Source: Actinoplanes sp. N902-109 (GTDB lineage: Bacteria > Actinomycetota > Actinomycetes > Mycobacteriales > Micromonosporaceae). From it: DNA of 64,000 bases. The position numbers were made by a program, and so were the translations under genes. The stretch lies in contig NC_021191.1 in NCBI RefSeq assembly GCF_000389965.1, forward strand, positions 4,279,501 to 4,343,500, written 5' to 3'. The notes beneath the pieces were generated by a model. That model was not told the origin of the DNA, ran no database searches, and worked only from the letters and a program-made list of their open reading frames with translations. Of the stretch, positions 1 through 7,974 are shown one piece after another. The first letter of the stretch is position 1; every line of letters begins with the position of its first letter.

Positions 1-368
1 CGCTGTGGGCGCTGGAGCCGTTCGTGGGCACCACCGACGCATCGTTCTACTGGTCGCGGGAGATGACGCCGGAGATGACCGCGGCCAACTCGCCGCATCG
101 CTTCGCCTCGGCCATCACCACGCCGATGCTGGTCATCCATGGTGACAAGGACTATCGCGTGCCGATCGGCGAGGCGCTGCGGCTGTGGTGGGCGCTGATG
201 TCGGCCGGCGACGGGGAGCCGGGCCCGCACAAGTTCCTCTACTTCCCGGACGAGAACCACTGGATCCTCAAGCCCGGCAACGTCAAGGCCTGGTACGCCA
301 CGGTGTTCGCCTTCCTGGACCACCACGTCCTCGGCGAGAAGTGGGAGCGGCCCGCCCTGCTCAGTTGA
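1..368 (+). CDS. S9 family peptidase (prolyl oligopeptidase type), C-terminal end
   Basis: The gene runs off the left edge; the frame is open from base 3 to the stop at 366-368, giving about 121 residues. It is the end of an alpha/beta-hydrolase of the S9 prolyl/acylaminoacyl peptidase family. The segment HGDKDYRVPIGEA holds the catalytic Asp loop, followed about 50 residues later by ENHWILKPGN with the catalytic His; the nucleophile Ser lies outside the window. No signal peptide can be judged. The next gene starts about 90 bases downstream on the same strand, after a TTGATCAA palindrome at 378-385. Family assignment is firm; substrate is unknown. Confidence 0.88.
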   Translation, partial: LWALEPFVGTTDASFYWSREMTPEMTAANSPHRFASAITTPMLVIHGDKDYRVPIGEALRLWWALMSAGDGEPGPHKFLYFPDENHWILKPGNVKAWYATVFAFLDHHVLGEKWERPALLS

Positions 369-461
369 CAATTTGACTTGATCAACAGCATTGACATCGT
401 TGATCCCTCGGTGACATCGTTGTCACGCTTCAGAAACATGCGCTCGAGGCGGGAGTGGACG

Positions 462-3269
462 ATGATCAACGGTGTCGTTCAACGACGGCTGGCCGGAGGG
501 GTGGCGGGCCTGCTCGCCGCCGCCGGCCTGGTCGTCGCGTCACCATCACCCGGGCAGGCAAAAGCCCGCGACACGGACCCGGTGGTGTCCGGCAATGCCC
601 GTTTTGAGGTGCTGTCACCGACCCTCATCCGGACCGAATACGCAGGTGACGCCCACTTTGTGGACGCCGGTACGTTCAACGTGGTGGGACGCGACGACTT
701 CCGGCGCACCCGCTACACCAAGACCGTCAGCAACGGCTGGCTGACGATCGACACCGGGTCGGTGGCCTTGCGCTACAAGGTCGATTCCGGTCCGTTCACC
801 GCCGACAACCTGAGCGTGAGCCTGAAGGCCGGGACCCAGAACGTGGTGGCGGCGCCCTGGTCCCAGGCGAACCCCGCGACCTGTGCCGCCGGTGCGCTGT
901 GCGAGGCCGAGGCGCAGACCCTGCAGGGTGCCACGCCCGCCACCGACCACGGCGGGTACACCGGCAAAGGCTTCGCGGCCGGGTTCCAGAACACCGGCGA
1001 CGGGCTCAAGACCACGCTGACCGTGGCGACCGCCGGTGACTACGTCGTCGACGCCCGGTACGCGAACAGCACCGGCGGCGACGGCCAGAACGTCACCCGT
1101 ACCCTCACCGTCACGATCGACGGCACCGCGCACACGCTGACGCTGCCGACGACGGCGAACTGGGACACCTGGGCCGTGGCCGGCGTCCCGGTCACCCTGA
1201 CCGCGGGCAGCCACCAGGTGTCGATCACCCGCACCGCCACCGACTCCGGCAACGTCAACCTCGACAGCTTCGCCGTGCTGCACCCGGGCGACGCCTACCC
1301 GCAGCCCGCACCGCCGGCCCCGCAGCCCTGCGCGTACGGCACGGTGTGCGAGGCCGACACCGGCACCGGCACCGGGGGAGCCCGCCGGGCCGACGACCAC
1401 AACGGCTACTCCGGCGCCGGCTTCCTCGCCGGGCTGGAGAGCACCAGCGCTTCCGAGGCGCTGACCGTGACCGGGGTGCCGAGCGCGGGCACCTACCAGG
1501 TGCAGGTGCGCTACGCGAACGCCAAGGCCGGCGCGCAGCCCGTGCAGACGCGCACGATGAGCGTGAACGGCCAGACGCTCTCGCTGCCGCCGACGAGCAG
1601 CTGGGACTACTGGCGTACGGTCTCCGTGCCGGTGACGCTCAACGCCGGCACGAACACGTTGACGCTGGGCTGCCCGACCGCGACGAGCTGCAACGTCAAC
1701 ATCGACACGGTTGCTGTCACGTCGACCCAGTCGGCGATGCTGGCCCCGCACGCCCCGCTGGGCGGCTACCGGCGCGGCCTCGACGGCGTCAACGCCGGCG
1801 CGCTGACCGCACCGGGCATTCTCTACCAGGACGGCTGGTCGCTGCTCGACGACACCGCGTCGGCACTGTGGGACCCGAAGTCGGAGAAGATCACCCAGCG
1901 GACGACCACCGCCGGGGTTCCGTACCAGGACGGTTATGTCTTCGGTTACGGTCTCGACTACAGCCTGGCGCTGGACGAGCTGTCCACGCTGACCGGCCCG
2001 GCCCTGCTGATGCCGAAGTGGACGTACGGCGTCTGGTACTCCGAGTACTTCGACCGTACCGACAAGGAGTTCGAGGCGATCGCCGATCGCTTCAAGACCG
2101 AGAAGGTGCCGCTGGACGCGCTCGTCGTCGATACCGACTTCAAGGCGCCGGACAAGTGGAACGGCTGGGAGTTCGACCCCACCCGTTTCCCGGACCCCAA
2201 GGCGTTCTTCAAGTGGGCCAAGAAGCAGGACCTGCACACCGCGCTGAACATCCACCCGAGCATCCTCGGTTCGGACCCGGCGTTCCCGGCGGCGCAGGCC
2301 ACCGCTAAGGGCAAGCTCCAGCGGGTCGGCTGCAACGGCGGCGCGGACTGCTACGTGTTCGACTTCGGCGACCCCGACCAGCTCAAGGCTTACTTCCAGC
2401 TGCACGAGGGCATGGAGAAGCAGGGCGCCGACCTGTGGTGGCTCGACTGGTGCTGCGACAGCTCCAAGTCCACGCTCACCGGGGTCACCCCCGACGCCTG
2501 GATCAACCAGCAGTACGCCGACCGGCAGGACTTCGCGTTCTCCCGGGCCTACGGCTCGCTGCAGGCCGGTGGCTACAGCAACCCGGTCTCCGTGCCGACC
2601 GGCCCGTGGGCTGACAAGCGCACGACGCTGCACTTCACCGGTGACACGATCTCCAACTGGGAGACGATGGCGTTCACGGTCGGCTACACGCCGGGCGAGT
2701 CGGCCGCGACCGGCCTCGCCACGATCAGCAACGACATCGGCGGGCACACCCAGGGTCTGCAGGAGCCGGGCTCCGAGCCGGGCAGCACCAAGCTCCCCGA
2801 CGACCTGTACGCCCGATGGGTGCAGCTGGGCACGTTCCAGCCGATCGACCGGCTGCACTCCAACCACAGCGACCGGATGCCGTGGCAGTACGGGCCGGCC
2901 GCCGAGGCCTCCGCGAAGAAGTTCCTGAACCTTCGCAAGGACCTGCAGGCCTACACGTACTCGACGGCGAAGAACGCCACCCGGACGGGCATGCCGATCA
3001 CCCGGGCGCTGTACCTGGCCTACCCGGGCAACCAGGACGCCTACGCCTACGCCGGATCCGAGTACCTCTACGGTGACGACTTCCTGGTCGCGCCGGTGAC
3101 CACCCCGGGCACCAGCGCCACGACCACGGTCTGGTTCCCCCCGGGCGACACCTGGACCGACTACTTCACCGGTAAGAAGTACGAGGGCGGCACGACCGCA
3201 CAGATCACCACCACCCTTGACACGATGCCGGTGTTCACCCGCTCCGGCGACACGTACAAGGCGAAGTAG
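462..3269 (+). CDS. Secreted GH31 family glycosidase with two nested CBM35 domains
   Basis: Glycoside hydrolase family 31 enzyme (alpha-glucosidase/alpha-xylosidase/transglycosylase family), 935 aa from the ATG at 462, chosen because GGGAG lies just upstream and a signal peptide follows directly (residues 1-35, ending GQAKA). An in-frame ATG at 378 would put 28 unlikely residues before it. The N-terminal beta-sandwich (45-130) is interrupted by two CBM35-like domains (about 141-275 and 290-421, each opening with a C...CEA motif), then resumes at APLGGYRRGL. The catalytic barrel follows: VVDTDF near 556-560, LWWLDWCCD with candidate nucleophile D662, HFTGD with candidate acid/base D728. A second GH31 gene at 55594 shares these motifs but lacks the insert. 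CBM35s occur in GH31 alternan/cycloalternan enzymes, so a transglycosylase is possible; exact substrate unknown. Confidence 0.9.
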   Translation: MINGVVQRRLAGGVAGLLAAAGLVVASPSPGQAKARDTDPVVSGNARFEVLSPTLIRTEYAGDAHFVDAGTFNVVGRDDFRRTRYTKTVSNGWLTIDTGSVALRYKVDSGPFTADNLSVSLKAGTQNVVAAPWSQANPATCAAGALCEAEAQTLQGATPATDHGGYTGKGFAAGFQNTGDGLKTTLTVATAGDYVVDARYANSTGGDGQNVTRTLTVTIDGTAHTLTLPTTANWDTWAVAGVPVTLTAGSHQVSITRTATDSGNVNLDSFAVLHPGDAYPQPAPPAPQPCAYGTVCEADTGTGTGGARRADDHNGYSGAGFLAGLESTSASEALTVTGVPSAGTYQVQVRYANAKAGAQPVQTRTMSVNGQTLSLPPTSSWDYWRTVSVPVTLNAGTNTLTLGCPTATSCNVNIDTVAVTSTQSAMLAPHAPLGGYRRGLDGVNAGALTAPGILYQDGWSLLDDTASALWDPKSEKITQRTTTAGVPYQDGYVFGYGLDYSLALDELSTLTGPALLMPKWTYGVWYSEYFDRTDKEFEAIADRFKTEKVPLDALVVDTDFKAPDKWNGWEFDPTRFPDPKAFFKWAKKQDLHTALNIHPSILGSDPAFPAAQATAKGKLQRVGCNGGADCYVFDFGDPDQLKAYFQLHEGMEKQGADLWWLDWCCDSSKSTLTGVTPDAWINQQYADRQDFAFSRAYGSLQAGGYSNPVSVPTGPWADKRTTLHFTGDTISNWETMAFTVGYTPGESAATGLATISNDIGGHTQGLQEPGSEPGSTKLPDDLYARWVQLGTFQPIDRLHSNHSDRMPWQYGPAAEASAKKFLNLRKDLQAYTYSTAKNATRTGMPITRALYLAYPGNQDAYAYAGSEYLYGDDFLVAPVTTPGTSATTTVWFPPGDTWTDYFTGKKYEGGTTAQITTTLDTMPVFTRSGDTYKAK

Positions 3270-3282
3270 TCACGTCATCACC

Positions 3283-3318
3283 ATGTGCCCCGCCCCTCGT
3301 CCGAGGGGCGGGGCACAT
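3283..3318. terminator. Bidirectional terminator hairpin, 16-bp perfect stem
   Basis: Arms 3283-3298 and 3303-3318 are perfect reverse complements with a GTCC loop. The hairpin sits between the convergent GH31 gene and the flavodoxin-like gene, so it can end transcripts from both sides. No U-tract follows, as usual in high-GC actinobacteria. Confidence 0.85.
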
Positions 3319-3335
3319 CGCTTTGCGGAGCCCGG

Positions 3336-3953
3336 TCAGGAAGCCGGGTACGGTGTGGCGGCCAGCAACCGGGCCAGGTGCGCGGCGTTGGCTGCCAGCG
3401 TTTTCGTGGTGGTGCCGGTGGTGTCCGGCTTGGGCCCGGCGTCCTGGTAGTCCTCGCTGCCCATCGCCTCACCCACCCAGTACGTGACCCCACCGGCGGG
3501 GATGCTGAACCCGACGTCGTTGAGCGCCTGGAAGACCTCCGCGCTGACGTGATGGGCGCCGTCCTCGTTGCCGACCACCGCCACCACGCCGACCTTGTCG
3601 TACATCGACGGCCGGCCCCGGTCGTCGGTCTCGGCCAGCTCGGCATCGAGGCGCTCGAGCACCATCTTGGCAACACTTGACGGCTGGCCCATCCAGATGG
3701 GCGTCGCGATGACGAGGATCTGCGCGGCCAGGATCTTCTCCCGTACGGCCGGCCAGCCGTCACCGTCACCCTCATCGGTGCTGACGCCGAACTTCACGCC
3801 GAGATCAGCCACCCGCAGGACCTCGCCGTCCACGTCGTGATCGGCCAGGGCGTCGAGCACCTCCCGGCCGAGCAGCTCGCTGCTCGACTGCTGCGACGTC
3901 GACTTCAGGGAACAACCGAGCACCAGCGCCCGGAGCGTTTGCGAATCAGCCAT
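3336..3953 (-). CDS. Flavodoxin-like / NAD(P)H-dependent FMN reductase family protein
   Basis: About 205 aa. The sequence opens with a beta-strand and phosphate-binding loop (LRALVLGCSLKSTSQQSSSE), characteristic of FMN-binding flavodoxin-like reductases, and continues with ILVIATPIWMGQPSS, the second flavin loop of this fold, and VVAVVGNEDGAHH. The ATG at 3953 was chosen because it directly precedes the fold; AGGG lies a few bases upstream. The frame stays open upstream to about 4256, but those codons belong to a regulator relic, not to this protein. Likely a soluble FMN-dependent oxidoreductase; substrate not predictable. It ends at the shared hairpin at 3283-3318. Confidence 0.82.
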   Translation of the reverse strand: MADSQTLRALVLGCSLKSTSQQSSSELLGREVLDALADHDVDGEVLRVADLGVKFGVSTDEGDGDGWPAVREKILAAQILVIATPIWMGQPSSVAKMVLERLDAELAETDDRGRPSMYDKVGVVAVVGNEDGAHHVSAEVFQALNDVGFSIPAGGVTYWVGEAMGSEDYQDAGPKPDTTGTTTKTLAANAAHLARLLAATPYPAS

Positions 3954-4052
3954 GCACCCTGATGCCCCGCCCCGGCCTGCGCAAACAGCCCGGTGCGCCG
4001 GTACGGTCAGCCGCCGGACGCCCGCAGCAGCGCCCCACTGGTCACCTCGCAG

Positions 4053-4256
4053 GAATCGTCGTCCCGTGGTGTCACGACAGCAGCCGAACCCGACCTCGAC
4101 CTCGTCGCGGCACGCCCGCGCCAGCTCCAACGCGCGGACCGCGGCGTCCGGTCCGATCAACCCGTGCGCCCCGGCGAGCAGGGCGACGGCGGTGGCGATC
4201 GCCTCGTCATCGGCGAGCAACAGGGGCGGCAGGTGCTGTCCCCGGCCCAGCTGGTG
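4053..4256 (-). pseudogene. Remnant of a WYL-domain (YafY-type) transcriptional regulator
   Basis: The minus strand encodes LPPLLLADDEAIATAV followed by an Ala-rich helix and LARACRDEVEVGFG..RDTTGRRF. This pattern is the start of the WYL sensor domain and its linker in HTH-WYL regulators (LPPLLLDDEEA... then ...YRDxxGR). The N-terminal winged helix is missing, a stop lies just upstream, and nothing recognisable follows after the GRRF segment. I read it as a decayed fragment. The rest of the 3954-4441 gap shows only direct TGTCATG copies near 4299 and 4312, no other gene. Such regulators often sit beside VOC genes like the next one. Confidence 0.5.
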
Positions 4257-4441
4257 TCAGTCTTTCGGAGAATGCGGACCGATCCTGTCCGCCAGGACTG
4301 TCATGGTGGTGTCATGAATGCGTACGCACCCACTGGACGGCTCGCTTCTGGCCACCCCATCCATCATGAGTTGATCCACCGTCCCGCCGAGGTGCGCCGG
4401 CTGCGTGACCGCCACGCCCACCCGACGACGGGAGCCCGCTG

Positions 4442-4903
4442 ATGAGCCGCGACGTCCAGATCACGTTCGACGCACACGACCCGAGGGCGCTGTCCACGTT
4501 CTGGCGGGATGCGCTCGGCTATGTGCATCCCGGGCCGCCGGGTGTCGACCTGCCCGACGGCGCGGACCCGCTGGCGGCGTGGGACGAGTTCCTGGAGCGG
4601 ATCGGTGTTCCGCCGGCGCACCGCAACGCCCGGTCGGCGATCGAGGACCCGGACGGGCGCGGCCCACGCTTGTTCTTCCAGCAGGTGCCGGAGGACAAGG
4701 TCGCCAAGAACCGGGTTCATCTTGACGTCCGTGCGGCACCGGGCCTGCAGGGTGACGCGCGGATGGCGGCCCTGGAGGCAGCGTGCGACCGGCTGGTGGC
4801 GCTGGGCGCGAAACGGGTCCGCCGCGACGAGCCCGCACCACCGTTCAGCGCCGGTTTCATCGTGATGACCGACCCGGAGGGCAACGAGTTCTGCCTGGAC
4901 TGA
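4442..4903 (+). CDS. VOC (glyoxalase-like) superfamily protein
   Basis: 153 aa, one vicinal-oxygen-chelate unit pair. The start MSRDVQITFDAHDPRALSTFW is the usual first beta-alpha unit of glyoxalase-like domains, the middle VHLDV gives the second metal-side strand, and the end PEGNEFCLD is the classical VOC terminal motif with its Glu. Members include lactoylglutathione lyase-like enzymes, dioxygenases and antibiotic-binding proteins, so function cannot be fixed. The ATG overlaps a TGA in the same frame context; no strong Shine-Dalgarno is seen. Confidence 0.85.
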   Translation: MSRDVQITFDAHDPRALSTFWRDALGYVHPGPPGVDLPDGADPLAAWDEFLERIGVPPAHRNARSAIEDPDGRGPRLFFQQVPEDKVAKNRVHLDVRAAPGLQGDARMAALEAACDRLVALGAKRVRRDEPAPPFSAGFIVMTDPEGNEFCLD

Positions 4904-4921
4904 AACAGACGCGCTTGCCAG

Positions 4922-5012
4922 CGGCGCGGTGACCCGACGGCCCGGTGACCCGGCGGCGCGGTGACCCGACGGCCCGGCGACCCGGCGGCGCGGCGGACCC
5001 GGTGGCCGGGTG
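4922..5012. repeat. 32-bp GC-rich tandem repeat, about 2.6 copies
   Basis: The string CGGCGCG recurs at 4922, 4954 and 4986, giving a 32-bp period made of two near-identical 16-bp halves (CGGTGACCCG type). It lies between the VOC gene and the 3' end of the small gene at 5087, outside any supported gene. Confidence 0.7.
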
Positions 5013-5086
5013 CCGCGCCGCCTTGATCGGCCGCTGGTCGCTTTACGGGCCGTCTTCATCGGCCGCACGTCGCTTCCGCCGGCTGC

Positions 5087-5356
5087 TCAGGCGCCGGAGT
5101 TGCGCTTGTCCGCCTCGAGGTCGTCCTCGCCGACCGGAACCCCGTCGGAGTCCCTGGTGGCATTCGTACGGTCCGCCCCGGCCAGCCGGTCGCCGAGCGA
5201 ACCGCCGCCGGTGTCGGCACCCGAGCGGATCGCGTCCTGCTCGGCGTCGGAGGCGCCGACGGTGGGGCCCGCCTGCCCGGTGTCGTCGTCGGTCGACGCC
5301 GCGGCGACCGCGGCGGCCAGCGGGAGTCCCTGCGGTGATTGCGGATTGGTGGTCAT
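5087..5356 (-). CDS. Small acidic, probably disordered hypothetical protein
   Basis: 89 aa, starting at an ATG with a strong GGGAGG site seven bases upstream. The protein has no hydrophobic core or signal peptide: it is rich in Asp, Gly, Ala, Ser and Thr and ends EDDLEADKRNSGA. Proteins of this look are common in Micromonosporaceae and Streptomyces but have no known role. It lies 27 bases after the aldehyde dehydrogenase stop on the same strand, so the two may be cotranscribed. Supported mainly by its ribosome site and codon use. Confidence 0.65.
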   Translation of the reverse strand: MTTNPQSPQGLPLAAAVAAASTDDDTGQAGPTVGASDAEQDAIRSGADTGGGSLGDRLAGADRTNATRDSDGVPVGEDDLEADKRNSGA

Positions 5357-5383
5357 GTCAGCCTCCCAGGATGGCTCGGAACG

Positions 5384-6793
5384 TCACTCGGTGGCGGAGT
5401 CCACGTCCGCCTCGCCACTGTCACCGACCCAGACGGCCTTGAGGTTGCAGAACTCGCGGATGCCCGCGGCCGACAACTCGCGCCCGTAGCCGGAGTTCTT
5501 CACGCCGCCGAAGGGCAGCTGCGGGAACGACGTGACCATCCCGTTGATGAACACCGCACCCGCATCAAGACCGTTGATCAACCGGTTGATCTCGTCCGGA
5601 TCGCTGGTCCAGGCGTTGGAGCCCAGCCCGTACGGCGACGAGTTGGCGATCTCGAGCGCCTCGTCCAGCGAGCCGGCCCGGTAGATCCCGGCGACCGGCC
5701 CGAACACCTCCTCGGAGTACATGCGCATGTCCGGGGTGAGGTCCGAGACGACGGTCGGCTTGTACCACCAGCCCGTGCCCTCGCCGCGCTCGCCGCCGCA
5801 GTGCACGGTGGCGCCCTTGGCCACCGCGTCGGCGACCTGTTCCTCGACGTCGGTGCGGCCCTGCTCGGTGGCCAGCGGGCCGACGTCGGTGCTGTCCAGC
5901 ATCGGGTCACCCACCGTCAATGCGGACATGTGGGCCACAAACGTGTCGACGAACTGGTCGTACACATCGGTGTGCACGATGAAGCGCTTCGCGGCGATGC
6001 AGGACTGGCCGTTGTTCTGACACCGGGCGGTGGTGCCCACTTCGGCCGCCTTCTCCAGGTCAGCGGTCGGCAGCACGATGAACGGGTCGCTGCCACCCAG
6101 CTCCAGCACCGTCTTCTTGAGCTCCCGGCCCGCGATCGCCGCGATGGAGCGGCCCGCGTTCTCGCTGCCGGTCAGCGTCGCCGCCCGTACCCGGGAATCG
6201 CTCAGGATGTGCTCCACAGCGTCGGAACCGACCAGCAAGGTCTGGAACGCGCCGTTCGGGAAGCCCGCGCGGGCGAACAGCTCACCCAGATAGAGAGCGG
6301 TCTGCGGGACGTTGGACGCATGCTTGAGCAGGCCGGTGTTGCCGGCCATGAGGGCTGGGGCGGCGAACCGCATCGCCTGCCACAACGGGAAGTTCCACGG
6401 CATCACCGCGAGCACCGGGCCGAGCGGCTGGTACCGCGCGTACGCCCGGGCCGCACCCACCGCCTCGCTGTCGGCAGGCTCGTCGGCCAGGAACGACTCG
6501 GCGTTGTCAGCATAGTAGCGGCACGCCTTGGCGCATTTGACCACCTCGGCCTTGGCCGCCGTAAAGGTCTTGCCCATCTCCAGGGTCATCAGCGCGCCGA
6601 TGTCGTCCTGCTCCTTCTCGAGCAGGTCGGCCGCCGCGCGCATCCACCCGGCACGCTGGGCGAACGTGGTGCCCTGCAGGGTGCGGAAGGCATCGGCGGA
6701 GCGTCCGACCGCCGCGTCGATCTGTTCGGGCGGCAATGCGTCGAACGTCTTGAGCACCTCGCCGGTGACAGGGTTGATAGTAGCGATCGGCAT
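5384..6793 (-). CDS. NAD(P)-dependent succinate-semialdehyde dehydrogenase (aldehyde dehydrogenase superfamily)
   Basis: 469 aa. Oxidises succinate semialdehyde to succinate, the last step of GABA catabolism or of the alternative route round the TCA cycle; substrate inferred from overall GabD1-like sequence. Seen: PWNFPLWQAMRF (substrate/NAD entry), LTGSENAGR (Rossmann region), LELGGSDPF with the general-base Glu, GQSCIAAKR with the catalytic Cys, EEVFGPV and a C-terminal PFGGVKNSGYGRE oligomerisation strand. The ATG at 6793 is preferred over an upstream ATG at 6904 because GAGGTGAG precedes it and the family begins MPIATINPVTG. Length is normal for the family. A small acidic protein gene follows directly. 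Confidence 0.9.
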   Translation of the reverse strand: MPIATINPVTGEVLKTFDALPPEQIDAAVGRSADAFRTLQGTTFAQRAGWMRAAADLLEKEQDDIGALMTLEMGKTFTAAKAEVVKCAKACRYYADNAESFLADEPADSEAVGAARAYARYQPLGPVLAVMPWNFPLWQAMRFAAPALMAGNTGLLKHASNVPQTALYLGELFARAGFPNGAFQTLLVGSDAVEHILSDSRVRAATLTGSENAGRSIAAIAGRELKKTVLELGGSDPFIVLPTADLEKAAEVGTTARCQNNGQSCIAAKRFIVHTDVYDQFVDTFVAHMSALTVGDPMLDSTDVGPLATEQGRTDVEEQVADAVAKGATVHCGGERGEGTGWWYKPTVVSDLTPDMRMYSEEVFGPVAGIYRAGSLDEALEIANSSPYGLGSNAWTSDPDEINRLINGLDAGAVFINGMVTSFPQLPFGGVKNSGYGRELSAAGIREFCNLKAVWVGDSGEADVDSATE

Positions 6794-7022
6794 CGGTCTC
6801 ACCTCATCGTCGTTCTTCTGCGGTGAGGCGTACCCGGGCGCGCGCCCGCTAATCCGAGCGGATCCCACCAGAGGGCTCCGTGGCCGGTGAGCGGGGAGCG
6901 TCATCCCGGACTTCCGGTCACGGCGGGTGCGTACGACGTGAGCCGGCGGCTGCGGGCGGCCGGGACGCAGCTCCGACCGTACGTGAGGGAAAAATGTCAG
7001 AGGGTAGGTTCACCATGGCGTC

Positions 7023-7963
7023 ATGGCACAGCCCGCGCTGAACCACGAACCGATCGAACTACCCCTGCACGATGTGCGCACCCGGCTCACGGCCCTGGTG
7101 CGCATGACAGCCCTCACCGGCCGCAGCACCGTCATCACCGACGCAGGCAAACCGGTGGCGGCCCTCGTCCCGGCCACGGCCCTGCGCCCGGACGGGCCTC
7201 CGGGTCCGCCCGCAGCCCGCCGTCCGGCCGTGCTTCCCGGGCGTCCCGCACACCCGGAGCCGGTTGCGGTTCCAGCAGGCCGGGGCGTTGAGAAGGACAT
7301 GCGCGGCGGAGCCGAGCCGGTGCCACCGGGACGAGAAGCCACCACCCAGGCAGCGGATCGGGCGGCCGGGCGGCGGCCTGAGACCGGGGCGGCGCGATCC
7401 ACGGGCGAGGCGGCGCGGCTTGAGGCTGCGCCGGCGCGCTCGGAAGCGGAGACCGCGAAGCTCGAGGCTGCGAAAGCCCGGTCCGAGGTGGCGGCAGCCC
7501 GCTCAGCGGTGGAGGCAGCCCGGTCCGAGGTGGCGGCGGCCCGGTCGGCGGTGCAGGCAGCCCGGTCCGAGGTCGAGGCAGCCCGGTCCGAGGTGGCGGC
7601 GGCTCGGGCAGCGGTGGAGGCGGCGCGGGGGAGGCTGAGGCAGCGAAGCTCGAGGCTGCGAAAGCCCGGTCCGAGGTGGCGGCGGCCCGGTCGTCGGCGC
7701 AGGCGGCCGGTGCGGAGGCTGAGGCGGCGCAGGAGACGGCGGTCCGGGCTGCTGCGGCGGCGCGGGGCTGGCAGCAGCGGGTCGAGGTGACCCGGGTGAG
7801 CCTGCTGGCGCAGCACCGGCGGGAGGCCCGGGCGTACGCGGATGCCCTGGCGCAGGTGTGGTCAATTGTTGATCGGGCGGGTCTTGCTTCGCGGGACCGC
7901 CGCGTTGACGTTCTCCGGGCCCAGCACCGCGACCTGCTGAGGCTCGACGAGGCCGGCGGGTGA
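7023..7963 (+). CDS. Phd/YefM antitoxin-like domain fused to an Ala-rich coiled coil; one-base frameshift
   Basis: Residues about 10-52 match the DNA-binding fold of Phd/YefM antitoxins (VRTRLTALVR...GRSTVITDAGKPVAALVPA). A Pro-rich linker follows, then heptads of the type AAARSEV that should form a long coiled coil. The first frame loses this pattern at about 7626 and becomes Arg-rich, while the -1 frame takes up the same heptads exactly (EAEAAKLEAAKARSEV) and runs to the TGA at 7961. One extra G in the G5 run at 7627-7631 would join them into one protein of about 313 aa, ending in a helical region (RVEVTRVSLLAQHRRE...). Either the base is missing from the assembly or the gene is split. No toxin gene is adjacent. 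ATG 7023 is 15-20 bases after GAGGGTAGG. Confidence 0.6.
7480..7620 (+). repeat. 21-bp heptad-coding tandem repeat
   Basis: Seven-codon units encoding AAARSEV/AAARSAV variants repeat about seven times inside the coiled-coil part of the gene at 7023. The units differ mainly at silent or conservative positions. Confidence 0.7.
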
Positions 7964-7974
7964 CGCCGGGCGGC

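Noticed and set aside
615..2867. 750-codon antisense frame over the first GH31 gene
   Set aside because: Arg/Gly/Val-rich low-complexity product, no known motifs; shadow of the GH31 gene.
4314..4442. Short plus-strand ORF ending at the VOC start codon
   Set aside because: No ribosome site, no known family, and its codons look like non-coding DNA; overlap with the VOC start could be chance.
7600..7700. Programmed ribosomal frameshift in the coiled-coil gene
   Set aside because: The G5 run is not a classical slippery heptamer and no stimulatory structure was identified; a missing base explains it more simply.
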